A DNA stretch of 42,963 nt. Origin: an uncultured Lachnospiraceae bacterium. Lineage in GTDB: Bacteria > Bacillota > Clostridia > Lachnospirales > Lachnospiraceae. Below the pieces are notes generated by a model that ran no database searches, was not told the origin of the DNA, and saw only the letters and a list, made by a program, of their open reading frames with translations. This document shows positions 1 to 9,373 of this stretch, one piece after another (position 1 is the stretch's first letter; each line of letters starts with the position of its first letter). The stretch is taken from assembly GCA_910585715.1 (NCBI GenBank), contig CAJUEX010000027.1:1-42963 (forward strand), written 5' to 3'. The translations under genes and the position numbers were made by a program.

Positions 1-248
1 TGTTCATTGATTATGCTGAACTGATGGCAGAAGATGAGATTTTAATGAGTATGCAAGATTGGGTGGAGCAGACAAATCAGTTTTTGATAAATAATCGACG
101 AGAAGTGTTGGATGGAAAAGGGAAAATATCACATGAAGCCGCTATGAAAAAAGCAGAGAAGGAATATGAGGTATTTCGAGAAAAACAGGATAAAGAGTAT
201 ATTTCGGAGTTTGATCGGGAAGTGGAGAGATATTTGAAAGGGAAATAA
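1..248 (+). CDS. RhuM-family protein, C-terminal fragment (5' end outside the window)
   Basis: The reading frame is open from the left edge (first full codon at base 3), so this is the 3' end of a longer gene; the internal ATG at 24 is probably not its start. The visible tail has the layout I associate with the C-terminus of virulence-type RhuM proteins: an FIDYAEL stretch, a DWVEQ helix, an NRREVL segment, GKISHEAA, an acidic/basic helix and a final FDREVERYLKG. RhuM proteins were named from a Salmonella pathogenicity island. Their biochemical role is unclear and they commonly sit in accessory or defence-type regions. The stretch is AT-rich compared with the housekeeping genes downstream. 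The family call rests on the C-terminal pattern only, because the N-terminal domain is not visible. Confidence 0.7.
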   Translation, partial: FIDYAELMAEDEILMSMQDWVEQTNQFLINNRREVLDGKGKISHEAAMKKAEKEYEVFREKQDKEYISEFDREVERYLKGK

Positions 249-296
249 TGAAGTAGAGAGCATAAACTTGAGATAAAAATATGGGAAAGGTAGAAT

Positions 297-1154
297 ATGA
301 AGAAAGAAAAGTCAGATACAATATATCATTATTGTACACTTGAAGGATTTTTAGGTATTATCCAGAATGCATCTTTGTGGATGTCAGATATTAGTAAATC
401 AAACGATAATTTGGAGTGCATTTATGGGAGGGATCTCATTAAAGATAGAATTGAGAAAGAAATAGCGGCTGATATAGAGGTAATGCGTGCTTGGAAAATG
501 GGATATGAAATGAACCCTAATATGCACGATTCAATGTTGACGTATGTAGCTTGCTTTTCGGAAAAGAAAGATTGTCTTAGTCAATGGAGAGGGTATGCGG
601 ATGATGGAAAAGGGATGGCAATAGGATTTGATAAAAAAGTGCTTGAGCAATTATCTAAACTAAGGAAATTTAATCTGGAATTTGCTAAGGTGATTTATGA
701 TAAGAATGAACAAGAAAGGCATGTTGAACGAGTTGTAAAGGAAAATTTGAAAAGAATGGAAGAAACAGGAGTTGGACATGTGGCATTAGAGTTAAATACT
801 AATTACAGAATGGAATTTTCTATTTATAAACATCATAGCTTTGCGGAGGAACAAGAATGGCGCTTAGTATTTAATTCAAAATCGCATGGCCGAGAAGTAA
901 AAGTTGGAAATATGACTTTTTCAGAACCTAAATATAGGGTGGCTAGCGGGAAATTAATTTCCTATAGAGAATTATGCTTTTCAAATATTAAGGAAACTTT
1001 TGTAAAAGAAATATGGATTGGTCCTAAAGCAGATGTGGAATTGCGGGATATCATGCAGATTTTAGAACGGTATCAATATTATAATAATACAGAGAACGGT
1101 TACAGTTTGAAAGAACCGATATTGATTACGAGGTCATCAAGTTCTTATAGGTAA
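297..1154 (+). CDS. DUF2971 domain protein
   Basis: This 285-residue protein has the DUF2971 hallmarks: an N-terminal YHYC..EGFLGIIQ segment, a LWMSDISKSND motif near residues 27-37, the CFSEKKD..SQWRGYADDGKG core around residues 83-105 with an AIGF strand after it, and an EEQEWRLVF motif around residues 184-192. The biochemical function of the family is not established to my knowledge. Members are frequent in accessory and defence islands. The start ATG at 297 follows a GGGAAAGG-type ribosome site at about 281-289. It lies 48 bp after the RhuM-like gene and 29 bp before uvrB, so uvrB transcription must start inside or upstream of it. Base composition is AT-rich like the preceding gene, which suggests both are recent arrivals. 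Confidence 0.8.
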   Translation: MKKEKSDTIYHYCTLEGFLGIIQNASLWMSDISKSNDNLECIYGRDLIKDRIEKEIAADIEVMRAWKMGYEMNPNMHDSMLTYVACFSEKKDCLSQWRGYADDGKGMAIGFDKKVLEQLSKLRKFNLEFAKVIYDKNEQERHVERVVKENLKRMEETGVGHVALELNTNYRMEFSIYKHHSFAEEQEWRLVFNSKSHGREVKVGNMTFSEPKYRVASGKLISYRELCFSNIKETFVKEIWIGPKADVELRDIMQILERYQYYNNTENGYSLKEPILITRSSSSYR

Positions 1155-1183
1155 AACTTTATAATTTTGAGGAGATAACTTCC

Positions 1184-3169
1184 ATGGATCATTTTGAATT
1201 AGTATCACAATATCAGCCAACTGGCGACCAACCCCAGGCAATCGAAGAATTAGTAAAAGGATTTCAGGAAGGGAACCAATTCCAGACGCTTCTTGGTGTA
1301 ACTGGCTCTGGCAAGACCTTTACAATGGCGAATGTCATCCAGCAATTAAATAAACCAACACTTGTCATAGCGCATAACAAGACATTGGCAGCTCAGTTAT
1401 ATGGGGAATTTAAAGAATTTTTTCCCAATAATGCAGTAGAGTACTTCGTCTCCTACTACGACTACTACCAGCCGGAAGCCTACGTGCCCTCCACGGACAC
1501 CTACATTGAAAAGGACTCATCCATCAATGACGAAATCGATAAACTGCGGCTGTCCGCAACCGCCTCTCTGACAGAACGAAAGGATGTCATCGTGATAGCC
1601 AGCGTTTCCTGCATATACGGTCTGGGAAGTCCCGATGACTATCAGGAGATGCTTGTTTCCCTGAGACCGGGCATGAATAAGGACAGAGATGAAGTTATCA
1701 GGGAATTGATACAGATACAGTATGACAGAAATGACATGGACATAAGCCGGGGCAATTTCCGGGTACGGGGAGACGTGTTGGAAATCTATCCGGCAGAAGG
1801 CGGGGATTTTCTTATCCGGGTAGAATTTTTTGGGGATGAAATTGAGCGGATTGCGGAAGTGGACCCTTTGCTTGGGAAAGTTCATGCCACTTTGGAACAC
1901 ATTACTATCTTTCCGGCTTCCCATTATGTGGTGCCAATGGAAAAGATTCTGGCGGCATGTACCAATATTGAAGAGGAGCTGACGGAACGCATCCGTTATT
2001 TTAAAGGAGAGGACAAGCTGTTAGAGGCGCAGAGGATTTCCGAGAGAACCAACTTTGATATAGAAATGCTAAAGGAAACCGGTTTTTGTTCCGGCATTGA
2101 AAACTATTCCAGACACTTAAGCTTTATGGAGCCGGGAGCCACGCCCCACACTCTGATGGATTTCTTTAAGGATGATTATCTGATTATTATTGATGAGTCC
2201 CATATGACGGTTCCCCAGATCAGGGGAATGTATGCAGGAGACCGTTCACGGAAAAACACACTGGTGGATTATGGATTTCGGCTGCCGTCCGCATTGGATA
2301 ACAGGCCCCTTAACTTTCAGGAGTTTGAAAGCAAGATTGACCAGATGCTGTTTGTGTCCGCAACGCCCTCCGATTATGAAAAAGACCATGAGCTGTTAAG
2401 GGCGGAGCAGATTATCCGCCCCACCGGGCTTCTGGACCCGGAGGTGGACGTGCGGAAGGTGGAAGGACAGATTGATGACCTGATTTCGGAAGTAAAGAAG
2501 GAAATCGAGAAAAAGAATAAAGTTATGATTACCACTCTTACAAAAAGGATGGCGGAAGACCTGACGGATTATATGAAGGAAGTGGGAATCCGGGTCAGAT
2601 ATCTCCATTCGGATATTGACACATTGGAACGGGCGGAGATTATCAGGGACATGCGCCTTGATGTATTTGACGTGCTGGTGGGCATTAACCTGTTAAGGGA
2701 AGGGCTTGACATTCCGGAAATTTCATTGGTGGCTATTTTGGATGCGGACAAGGAAGGGTTCCTTCGTTCAGAAACCTCCCTTATTCAGACTATCGGGCGT
2801 GCGGCGAGAAATGCTAAAGGACGGGTCATCATGTATGCGGATAAAATGACGGATTCCATGAATGCCGCCATTACCGAGACGAACAGGCGCCGCCAGCTGC
2901 AGCGGAAATATAATGAAGAGCATGGCATTACCCCTCAGACAATCAAAAAGGCTGTGCGTGACCTGATCAGCATCTCCAAAACAGTAAGCAAGGAAGAGAT
3001 TGAATTTGAAAAAGACCCGGAATCCATGAACAGGGAAGAGCTGGAGAAATTTATCGGACAGGTTCAAAAGCAAATGAAAAAGGCTGCGGCAGAGCTGGAT
3101 TTCGAGCTTGCGGCAAAGCTTCGTGACCAAATGGTGGAACTTAAGAAGCAGCTTGATGATTTGGAGTAG
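1184..3169 (+). CDS. uvrB: UvrB, excinuclease ABC subunit B
   Basis: UvrB is the damage-verification helicase of nucleotide excision repair. It is loaded on DNA by UvrA and then recruits UvrC. The 661 residues match the usual family length. Visible elements are the Walker A motif (TGSGKTF, about residues 41-47), the Tyr-rich beta-hairpin used for damage probing (YYDYYQPEAYVPSTDTY, about residues 91-107), the DESH box near residues 337-340, helicase motifs V/VI (GLDIPE, then QTIGRAARN), and a C-terminal UVR domain (about residues 620-655) that contacts UvrC. The ATG at 1184 has a GAGGAG ribosome site about 8 bp upstream. uvrA lies downstream but is separated by two envelope-acylation genes, which is unusual. 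The first 250 bp are noticeably more AT-rich than the stretch from 1441. Confidence 0.98.
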   Translation: MDHFELVSQYQPTGDQPQAIEELVKGFQEGNQFQTLLGVTGSGKTFTMANVIQQLNKPTLVIAHNKTLAAQLYGEFKEFFPNNAVEYFVSYYDYYQPEAYVPSTDTYIEKDSSINDEIDKLRLSATASLTERKDVIVIASVSCIYGLGSPDDYQEMLVSLRPGMNKDRDEVIRELIQIQYDRNDMDISRGNFRVRGDVLEIYPAEGGDFLIRVEFFGDEIERIAEVDPLLGKVHATLEHITIFPASHYVVPMEKILAACTNIEEELTERIRYFKGEDKLLEAQRISERTNFDIEMLKETGFCSGIENYSRHLSFMEPGATPHTLMDFFKDDYLIIIDESHMTVPQIRGMYAGDRSRKNTLVDYGFRLPSALDNRPLNFQEFESKIDQMLFVSATPSDYEKDHELLRAEQIIRPTGLLDPEVDVRKVEGQIDDLISEVKKEIEKKNKVMITTLTKRMAEDLTDYMKEVGIRVRYLHSDIDTLERAEIIRDMRLDVFDVLVGINLLREGLDIPEISLVAILDADKEGFLRSETSLIQTIGRAARNAKGRVIMYADKMTDSMNAAITETNRRRQLQRKYNEEHGITPQTIKKAVRDLISISKTVSKEEIEFEKDPESMNREELEKFIGQVQKQMKKAAAELDFELAAKLRDQMVELKKQLDDLE

Positions 3170-3173
3170 AAAG

Positions 3174-4703
3174 ATGGTATTTAGTACGATTCTGTTTTTG
3201 TGTGTATTTCTGCCTGTTGTTATTATAGGCTATTATATTGTGCCGGCAAAAGCCAAAAATATATTTCTTTTATTGGCAAGCCTGTTTTTTTACGCATGGG
3301 GAGAGCCGGGCTTTATCTGGATAATGCTGCTTTCGATTTTGTGCAACTATGGATTTGGAATGGCTATCTGGCGGATATCCCAAAGCCAGGCTGTACATGA
3401 GGAAAAGACGGAGCGCCTGCAAATGTGGAAAAAGATAACGGCGGCGCTGGCGGTTGTTCTTAATCTGGGCATTTTGTTCATATTTAAATATTTTACCTTC
3501 TGTATGGAAACAATACAAAAAGCCCTGAACGGACAGTTTACAGTAATTCAGATTGCCCTTCCTATCGGCATTTCCTTTTATACCTTTCAAGGCTTGTCCT
3601 ATGTCATCGATGTATACAGGATGGAAGGAAAAAAAGATGAAAAGGGTGAAGTATGTCACATAGTGCAAAAGAATCCTTTCAATCTTGCATTGTATATTTC
3701 CATGTTTCCGCAGCTGATTGCAGGGCCCATTGTGCGCTATACAGACATAGCAGGAGCCCTTACAGACAGGAAGACCACAAGCGCCATGTTTGCGGCGGGA
3801 GCAGAGCGGTTTATAATCGGTCTGGGAAAAAAGGCAATTCTTGCCAATATGACAGGAAGCATGGCGGCGAAGATTTTCACTGCGGATATTTCTTATATGA
3901 GCCCTCAGGTTGCATGGCTTGGAGCAATTGCTTATACGCTGCAGATTTATTTTGATTTTTCCGGCTATTCCGATATGGCAATCGGTCTTGGGAAAATTTT
4001 TGGATTTTCTTTTATGGAAAACTTCCGGTATCCCTATATTTCCACCTCCATCAGGGAATTCTGGCGAAGATGGCATATTTCTCTGTCTTCCTGGTTTCGG
4101 GATTATTTGTATATTCCCATGGGAGGCAGCAGGAAAGGAAACGTATACCTGCATCTGCTCATTGTTTTTGTGGCAACAGGTATCTGGCACGGAGCTGGTT
4201 TTGGTTTTCTGATTTGGGGATTGTGGCATGGATTGTTTATTATTTTGGAACGCTATATAGGAAATAAGGTTGTTCCTAAGGGGGTGGAGACTCCTAAGGA
4301 AGCTTCGGGCTTTTTCTTAAAAATGCAAGGAGGCTGCATTTGCCTTATAAAATGGCTGTATACAATGCTGGTGGTTATCACAGGCTGGGTGATTTTTAAT
4401 CTGGTGTCTTTAAAGGACGGCATTTCTTATCTGGCGGTGATGTTTGGAATAAACAGGGCGGATTTTGTAGCATATGATTTGAGATTTTATTTGTCCAATC
4501 AGAATATTTGCTATCTTGTCATTGCTCTTATTGCATGTTTTCCTATAGGGGAAATTATCAGGCGTATTCCGGCGTTATGGAGACAGAAGGATTCGCTTTT
4601 GGCAGTGGCGGGCAAAAGAATATGCCTGCTGGGTCTGTTGGCGCTTTCTTTTTTATTTATTATTAACAGCTCATATAATCCATTTATTTATTTTCGCTTT
4701 TAA
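3174..4703 (+). CDS. MBOAT-family membrane O-acyltransferase (AlgI/DltB type)
   Basis: This is a polytopic protein of 509 residues with about ten hydrophobic segments. It carries the MBOAT signature: a WRRWHISLSSWFRDYLYIP block, GGSRKG, and the candidate catalytic His339 in GIWHGAGFG, with a second WHG at His352. MBOAT proteins of this type (AlgI, DltB, PatA) pass acyl groups across the membrane to extracellular glycans or teichoic acids. An earlier frame-compatible start at 3108 lies inside uvrB; the ATG at 3174 is chosen because it follows a GGAG at 3163-3166 and begins directly with the first membrane helix. It starts 4 bp after the uvrB stop, so it is probably translationally coupled. The following AlgX/AlgJ-like gene is the expected partner. 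The acceptor glycan is unknown. Confidence 0.93.
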   Translation: MVFSTILFLCVFLPVVIIGYYIVPAKAKNIFLLLASLFFYAWGEPGFIWIMLLSILCNYGFGMAIWRISQSQAVHEEKTERLQMWKKITAALAVVLNLGILFIFKYFTFCMETIQKALNGQFTVIQIALPIGISFYTFQGLSYVIDVYRMEGKKDEKGEVCHIVQKNPFNLALYISMFPQLIAGPIVRYTDIAGALTDRKTTSAMFAAGAERFIIGLGKKAILANMTGSMAAKIFTADISYMSPQVAWLGAIAYTLQIYFDFSGYSDMAIGLGKIFGFSFMENFRYPYISTSIREFWRRWHISLSSWFRDYLYIPMGGSRKGNVYLHLLIVFVATGIWHGAGFGFLIWGLWHGLFIILERYIGNKVVPKGVETPKEASGFFLKMQGGCICLIKWLYTMLVVITGWVIFNLVSLKDGISYLAVMFGINRADFVAYDLRFYLSNQNICYLVIALIACFPIGEIIRRIPALWRQKDSLLAVAGKRICLLGLLALSFLFIINSSYNPFIYFRF

Positions 4704-4774
4704 GGAAGAAGTTCTCCCGCAGGCAGAAATAAAAATATACCGGACAGAAAGTTCACATTCATGGAGGCAGATAC

Positions 4775-6298
4775 ATGAATCAAAAAAGAAGAAAAGCAGC
4801 GGATATTATATTTTCCTTTGCATTTGTTGCAATGATTACCATTCCGCTTCTTTGTATAAATACAGAAGAATATGTGGAATCTTCCATAGAGAACCGGGCG
4901 CTGACCAGTTGGCCGGGATGGGGCTTTGACAAAAAATATAATGAATGGTATCTTCATTATGCGGAAGACAGGATAGGCTTCCGGCAGGAAGCCATCCGTT
5001 TTTATACAAAAGCCGTGCACAGCCTGTTTCATGAGTTTGCAGAGGAACTTCATATGTATGGAAAAGAGGACTATGTGTTTCCGGCGGATGAAGGATATAT
5101 TCAATCCTATCAGCATTTGAATACGGATGAAGAGCTGATAGACAGTCTGGCAGTTTATCTTCAGAACACAAATGAATATTTGAAGGCAAAGAATATTCCC
5201 TTTGTATTTATGATATGCCCGGATAAAAAGAGTATTTACGGTGAGTATTTTCCTGATTACATTCATGTGGATAAAACAAAACAGGATACGTTAAGTCTGC
5301 TTGCCGGGAAGCTTGACAAGGCGGAAGTGCCCTATGTAATCCCGGTGGAAGAATTTCGGGAGGCCGCCAAAACTGCCCGGATATATAATAAAAAGTATGA
5401 CAGCGCCCATTGGAATGATTTTGGAGCTTTTTATGGAGTACAGCTTGTGGGAGAAAAATTCCGCAGTCAGGGAAGCAGCGCTCCGGTGCTTCAGGAAAAG
5501 GATTATGTTTTAAGCTTTGAAGAAATGAAGACCATGGAATTTATTGATATTCCCATAAACGAACAGGTGCCCTTTTACACTTTGGCGAAAAAGCCCGGGC
5601 TAAAGACCAATGAGAGTTTGGAAGGCGCCCTTGAAAGGGTGGAAGGCACCAGCATACAGCATTACAAAAATCCGGATGCGTGGTCGGAAGAAACCATACT
5701 TATATTCCATGACAGCTTTCTCCAATCCAATAAGAAATTTTTTGTTAATACTTATAAAGAGGTTTATTTAATCTCCAGACAAAATTATGAAGGAATTCAA
5801 TATTACGTCAATATTCTAAAACCGGATCTTGTATTGTATGAAAATGCGGAAAGGGCATTTGCGGATGATTTATATGCATACACCCGTCTTAAGGACGTTT
5901 CCTACGAAATGCCTTATGAAACGGCAGTCAGCAGGCGGTCTGCAGACAGTGCTTCTTTGGAGCAGCAGGAAACGGGAGAGTTGCCCGGACTGCATATAGG
6001 AGAAGTAAAAGGCGGAAGCTACCGGGACGGCATATTATATTTTGACCCAAAAAGCGGCGTTTTGGAAATAAACGGTGAGTTAGAAGCTGCTAACCCGCAG
6101 GATTATTTTATTTATGTAAAATATAAAGATGAATACTATGAAGCAGGCTACGGGGGCTTTGCCGGAAAAAAGGAAATTTCTGCGGCATTCAGGAGCAACA
6201 GGCTGAAAAAAGGAACAATGGAATTTATAGCCGTATCCGGGAAAACAAAAAAAGAAGTTTCCCTGCTCTCCATTCCGGTAAGGAAAAAAGATTTTTAA
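4775..6298 (+). CDS. AlgX/AlgJ (DHHW)-like extracellular O-acetylation protein
   Basis: This 507-residue protein is held by one N-terminal membrane segment (about residues 8-28), with the rest predicted outside the cell. It shows the DHHW/AlgJ pattern: ENRALTSWP soon after the anchor, an EDRIGFRQEAIR segment, an ICPDKKSIYGEYFPDY block, the DSAHWNDFGAFYG motif carrying the Asp/His pair, and an IFHDSF motif around residues 309-314 holding the likely serine. Proteins of this class take the acyl group delivered by an MBOAT partner and place it on an exopolysaccharide. The MBOAT gene directly upstream fits that pairing. The ATG at 4775 has GGAGG at 4763-4767. The C-terminal 120 residues look like a separate beta-rich, perhaps carbohydrate-contacting, domain; that part is inference. 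Confidence 0.85.
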   Translation: MNQKRRKAADIIFSFAFVAMITIPLLCINTEEYVESSIENRALTSWPGWGFDKKYNEWYLHYAEDRIGFRQEAIRFYTKAVHSLFHEFAEELHMYGKEDYVFPADEGYIQSYQHLNTDEELIDSLAVYLQNTNEYLKAKNIPFVFMICPDKKSIYGEYFPDYIHVDKTKQDTLSLLAGKLDKAEVPYVIPVEEFREAAKTARIYNKKYDSAHWNDFGAFYGVQLVGEKFRSQGSSAPVLQEKDYVLSFEEMKTMEFIDIPINEQVPFYTLAKKPGLKTNESLEGALERVEGTSIQHYKNPDAWSEETILIFHDSFLQSNKKFFVNTYKEVYLISRQNYEGIQYYVNILKPDLVLYENAERAFADDLYAYTRLKDVSYEMPYETAVSRRSADSASLEQQETGELPGLHIGEVKGGSYRDGILYFDPKSGVLEINGELEAANPQDYFIYVKYKDEYYEAGYGGFAGKKEISAAFRSNRLKKGTMEFIAVSGKTKKEVSLLSIPVRKKDF

Positions 6299-6319
6299 AA
6301 GAATAACGAGGATAAAAAA

Positions 6320-9166
6320 ATGAGTGAAAAGAAAGAATTTATAAAAATCAGAGGCGCTAATGAACATAACCTGAAAAATTTAAGCGTGGATATTCCCAGA
6401 AATGAACTGGTGGTTTTGACAGGTCTTTCCGGTTCCGGCAAATCCTCTCTTGCCTTTGACACTATTTATGCGGAAGGGCAAAGGCGGTATATGGAGTCCT
6501 TATCCTCTTATGCGAGACAGTTTCTGGGACAGATGGAAAAACCCAATGTGGAAAAAATAGAAGGGCTTTCCCCGGCAATTTCCATTGACCAGAAATCCAC
6601 CAACAGAAACCCCAGGTCTACAGTGGGAACCGTAACGGAAATTTATGACTATTTCCGCCTGCTTTATGCCAGAATCGGGATTCCCCACTGCCCCCAGTGC
6701 GGAAAGGAAATTGCAAAACAGACTGTGGACCAGATGGTGGACCAGATTATGAAGCTTCCGGAAGGAAGCAAGCTTCAGCTGCTTGCCCCGGTAGTCAGGG
6801 GGAGAAAGGGAGAACACGCAAAGGTTCTGGAACGGGCAAAGCGCAGCGGATATGTAAGAGTGCGGATTGACGGAAGCCTGTATGAGCTCACGGAAGAAAT
6901 AAAGCTGGATAAGAACATCAAGCACAATATTGAAATCGTGGTGGACCGTCTTGTGGTGAAAGAAGGCATAGACCGCAGGCTGACGGATTCCATCGAAAAT
7001 GTGCTGGACTTGTCGGAAGGACTTCTGGTAGTGGATGTAATCGGGAAAGAACCCATGAATTTCAGCCAGAGCTTTTCCTGTCCTGACTGCGGCATCAGTA
7101 TAGAAGAAATCGAGCCCAGAAGCTTTTCCTTTAATAATCCTTTTGGCGCATGTCCTGACTGCTATGGATTGGGCTATAAAATGGAATTTGATGAAGAGCT
7201 TATGATACCGGATAAGAGCAAGAGCATTGAAGAGGGGGCCATTACGGTGATGGGATGGCAGTCCTGCAACGACCCGTCCAGCTTTACCAATGCAATACTA
7301 AAGGCATTGGCAAAAGAATATAAATTCAAGCTATCCACTCCTTTTGAAAAGTACCCGGAGGAAATAAAGAATATTATCATTTATGGAACCGGAGGGAAAG
7401 AGGTAGAGGTTCATTATGAAGGACAGCGGGGGAAAGGAGTTTATCCGGTTGCCTTTGAAGGCCTGATTAAAAATGTGGAAAGAAGATACCGGGAAACCGG
7501 ATCGGACATTATGAAGCAGGAATACGAAAGCTTTATGCGCGTCACTCCCTGTAAGGTGTGCGGCGGAATGCGTTTAAAAAAGACCTCTCTTGCTGTTACA
7601 GTATGCGATAAAAATATTTATGAGATTACCTCTATGTCCATCGGAAGGCTCCACGAATTTCTGCAGGAAATGAATCTCACCGTTCAGCAGCAGTTTATCG
7701 GTAAGCAGATATTAAAGGAAATAAGAGCAAGGGTTGGATTTCTCATAGATGTAGGCCTTGATTATCTATCCTTATCAAGAGCTACGGGAACCTTATCAGG
7801 AGGAGAAGCCCAGAGAATACGTCTTGCCACCCAGATAGGTTCCGGACTGGTAGGCGTCTGCTATATTCTGGACGAGCCCAGTATCGGCCTCCACCAGAGG
7901 GACAATGATAAGCTTTTGAATACTCTCCGTAATTTAAAGGATTTGGGCAATACGCTTCTGGTGGTTGAGCATGACGAGGACACTATGTTTGCGGCAGACC
8001 ACATTGTGGATATCGGACCGGGAGCCGGAAGCCACGGCGGCGAAGTGGTGGCGCAGGGAACCGCGGAAGAAATCATGCGGATTCCGGGCTCTGTTACAGG
8101 ACAGTACCTTAGCGGAAAAGTAAGAATTCCGGTGCCAAAGATGCGAAAAAAGGCTACAGGTTATCTGACGGTAAAAGGCGCGGCGGAAAATAACCTGAAA
8201 AATATCGATGTGAATATTCCTTTGGGCATCATGACCTGTGTGACAGGAGTTTCGGGCTCCGGAAAATCTTCTCTTGTAAATGAAATATTATATAAACGTC
8301 TGGCAAGGGAGTTGAACAGGGCAAGGACCATACCGGGAAAGCATAAGTCTATAAAGGGGATAGAGCAGTTGGACAAGGTGATTGATATCGACCAGTCGCC
8401 CATTGGACGTACTCCCCGTTCCAATCCTGCCACTTATACAGGAGTTTTTGACCAGATTAGGGATTTGTTTGCGGCAACAAGTGAGGCAAAGGCAAAAGGG
8501 TATAAAAAAGGGCGGTTCAGCTTTAATGTGAAGGGCGGGCGGTGCGAGGCGTGCTGCGGCGACGGCATCATTAAAATAGAAATGCATTTCCTGCCGGATG
8601 TTTATGTGCCCTGCCAGGTCTGCGGAGGCAAAAGGTATAACAGAGAAACTCTGGATGTGCACTATAAAGGGAAAAATATTTTTGACGTGCTGGACATGAC
8701 CGTGGAAGAAGCAGTGGGCTTTTTTGAAAATGTGCCAAGCATTAAGAGGAAGATAGATACTCTTTACGACGTAGGCCTTTCTTATGTGAAGCTGGGGCAG
8801 CCTTCCACCACCCTGTCGGGAGGCGAGGCACAGCGAATCAAGCTTGCTGCGGAGCTGTCCAAACGGAGTACGGGAAAGACCATATATATTCTGGATGAGC
8901 CTACTACCGGACTTCACTTTGCGGATGTCCATAAACTGATAGATATCCTAAAGAGGTTGTCAGAAAGCGGCAATACAGTGGTAGTCATTGAACACAATCT
9001 GGATGTGATAAAAACAGCGGACTATATTATTGATATGGGTCCGGAAGGCGGAGACAAGGGCGGAACTATTGTGGCTCAGGGAACTCCGGAGCAGGTGGCG
9101 GAATGCGGGGAATCCTATACCGGTCATTATATAAGGAAAATGCTGGAAAGGGATAAAAAGCACTAA
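6320..9166 (+). CDS. uvrA: UvrA, excinuclease ABC subunit A
   Basis: UvrA is the damage-recognition ABC ATPase of nucleotide excision repair. At 948 residues it has the standard length. It contains two ATPase modules, with Walker A motifs GLSGSGKSS (about residue 32) and GVSGSGKSS (about residue 640), two LSGGEAQRI signatures and two Walker B/D-loop blocks (LDEPSIGLHQ and LDEPTTGLH). Cys-pair zinc modules are present, including the C-terminal CEAC...CQVC. The residue after CEAC is Cys rather than the usual Gln, giving CEACC, a small oddity that leaves the four zinc ligands intact. It starts 21 bp after the AlgX/AlgJ-like gene and so probably shares the operon with uvrB. No terminator is evident directly after it. 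Confidence 0.98.
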   Translation: MSEKKEFIKIRGANEHNLKNLSVDIPRNELVVLTGLSGSGKSSLAFDTIYAEGQRRYMESLSSYARQFLGQMEKPNVEKIEGLSPAISIDQKSTNRNPRSTVGTVTEIYDYFRLLYARIGIPHCPQCGKEIAKQTVDQMVDQIMKLPEGSKLQLLAPVVRGRKGEHAKVLERAKRSGYVRVRIDGSLYELTEEIKLDKNIKHNIEIVVDRLVVKEGIDRRLTDSIENVLDLSEGLLVVDVIGKEPMNFSQSFSCPDCGISIEEIEPRSFSFNNPFGACPDCYGLGYKMEFDEELMIPDKSKSIEEGAITVMGWQSCNDPSSFTNAILKALAKEYKFKLSTPFEKYPEEIKNIIIYGTGGKEVEVHYEGQRGKGVYPVAFEGLIKNVERRYRETGSDIMKQEYESFMRVTPCKVCGGMRLKKTSLAVTVCDKNIYEITSMSIGRLHEFLQEMNLTVQQQFIGKQILKEIRARVGFLIDVGLDYLSLSRATGTLSGGEAQRIRLATQIGSGLVGVCYILDEPSIGLHQRDNDKLLNTLRNLKDLGNTLLVVEHDEDTMFAADHIVDIGPGAGSHGGEVVAQGTAEEIMRIPGSVTGQYLSGKVRIPVPKMRKKATGYLTVKGAAENNLKNIDVNIPLGIMTCVTGVSGSGKSSLVNEILYKRLARELNRARTIPGKHKSIKGIEQLDKVIDIDQSPIGRTPRSNPATYTGVFDQIRDLFAATSEAKAKGYKKGRFSFNVKGGRCEACCGDGIIKIEMHFLPDVYVPCQVCGGKRYNRETLDVHYKGKNIFDVLDMTVEEAVGFFENVPSIKRKIDTLYDVGLSYVKLGQPSTTLSGGEAQRIKLAAELSKRSTGKTIYILDEPTTGLHFADVHKLIDILKRLSESGNTVVVIEHNLDVIKTADYIIDMGPEGGDKGGTIVAQGTPEQVAECGESYTGHYIRKMLERDKKH

Positions 9167-9247
9167 AGATTTTGTAAACATGCGCCGATATATTTCTTAA
9201 TATCACCTTAATAATTTAGAAAAATGTGTGAAATGTAAGAAAACCCT

Positions 9248-9276
9248 TTGAAAAAGTTAATATTTTGCGCTATAAT
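9248..9276 (+). promoter_or_regulatory. SigA-type promoter for the mreB/flagellar operon
   Basis: A TTGAAA box at 9248-9253 and a perfect TATAAT at 9271-9276 are separated by 17 bp, which is the optimal housekeeping spacing. They lie about 100 bp upstream of the mreB-like start. The rest of the 207-bp gap (9167-9373) shows no further structure I can support. Confidence 0.8.
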
Positions 9277-9373
9277 ATTTTCGTATGTTTAACTTATGAA
9301 TATTTTACCGAAACTAAACCTAGAAAAATACGAAGAAATTATAATAGATGCCAAATGGAAAGGGGTATAAAGA

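Noticed and set aside
3270..4229. Long antisense frame of 319 codons opposite the MBOAT gene
   Set aside because: The + strand carries a complete MBOAT protein with catalytic motifs. The antisense product is rich in Cys, His and Pro, shows no domain, and has no ribosome site.
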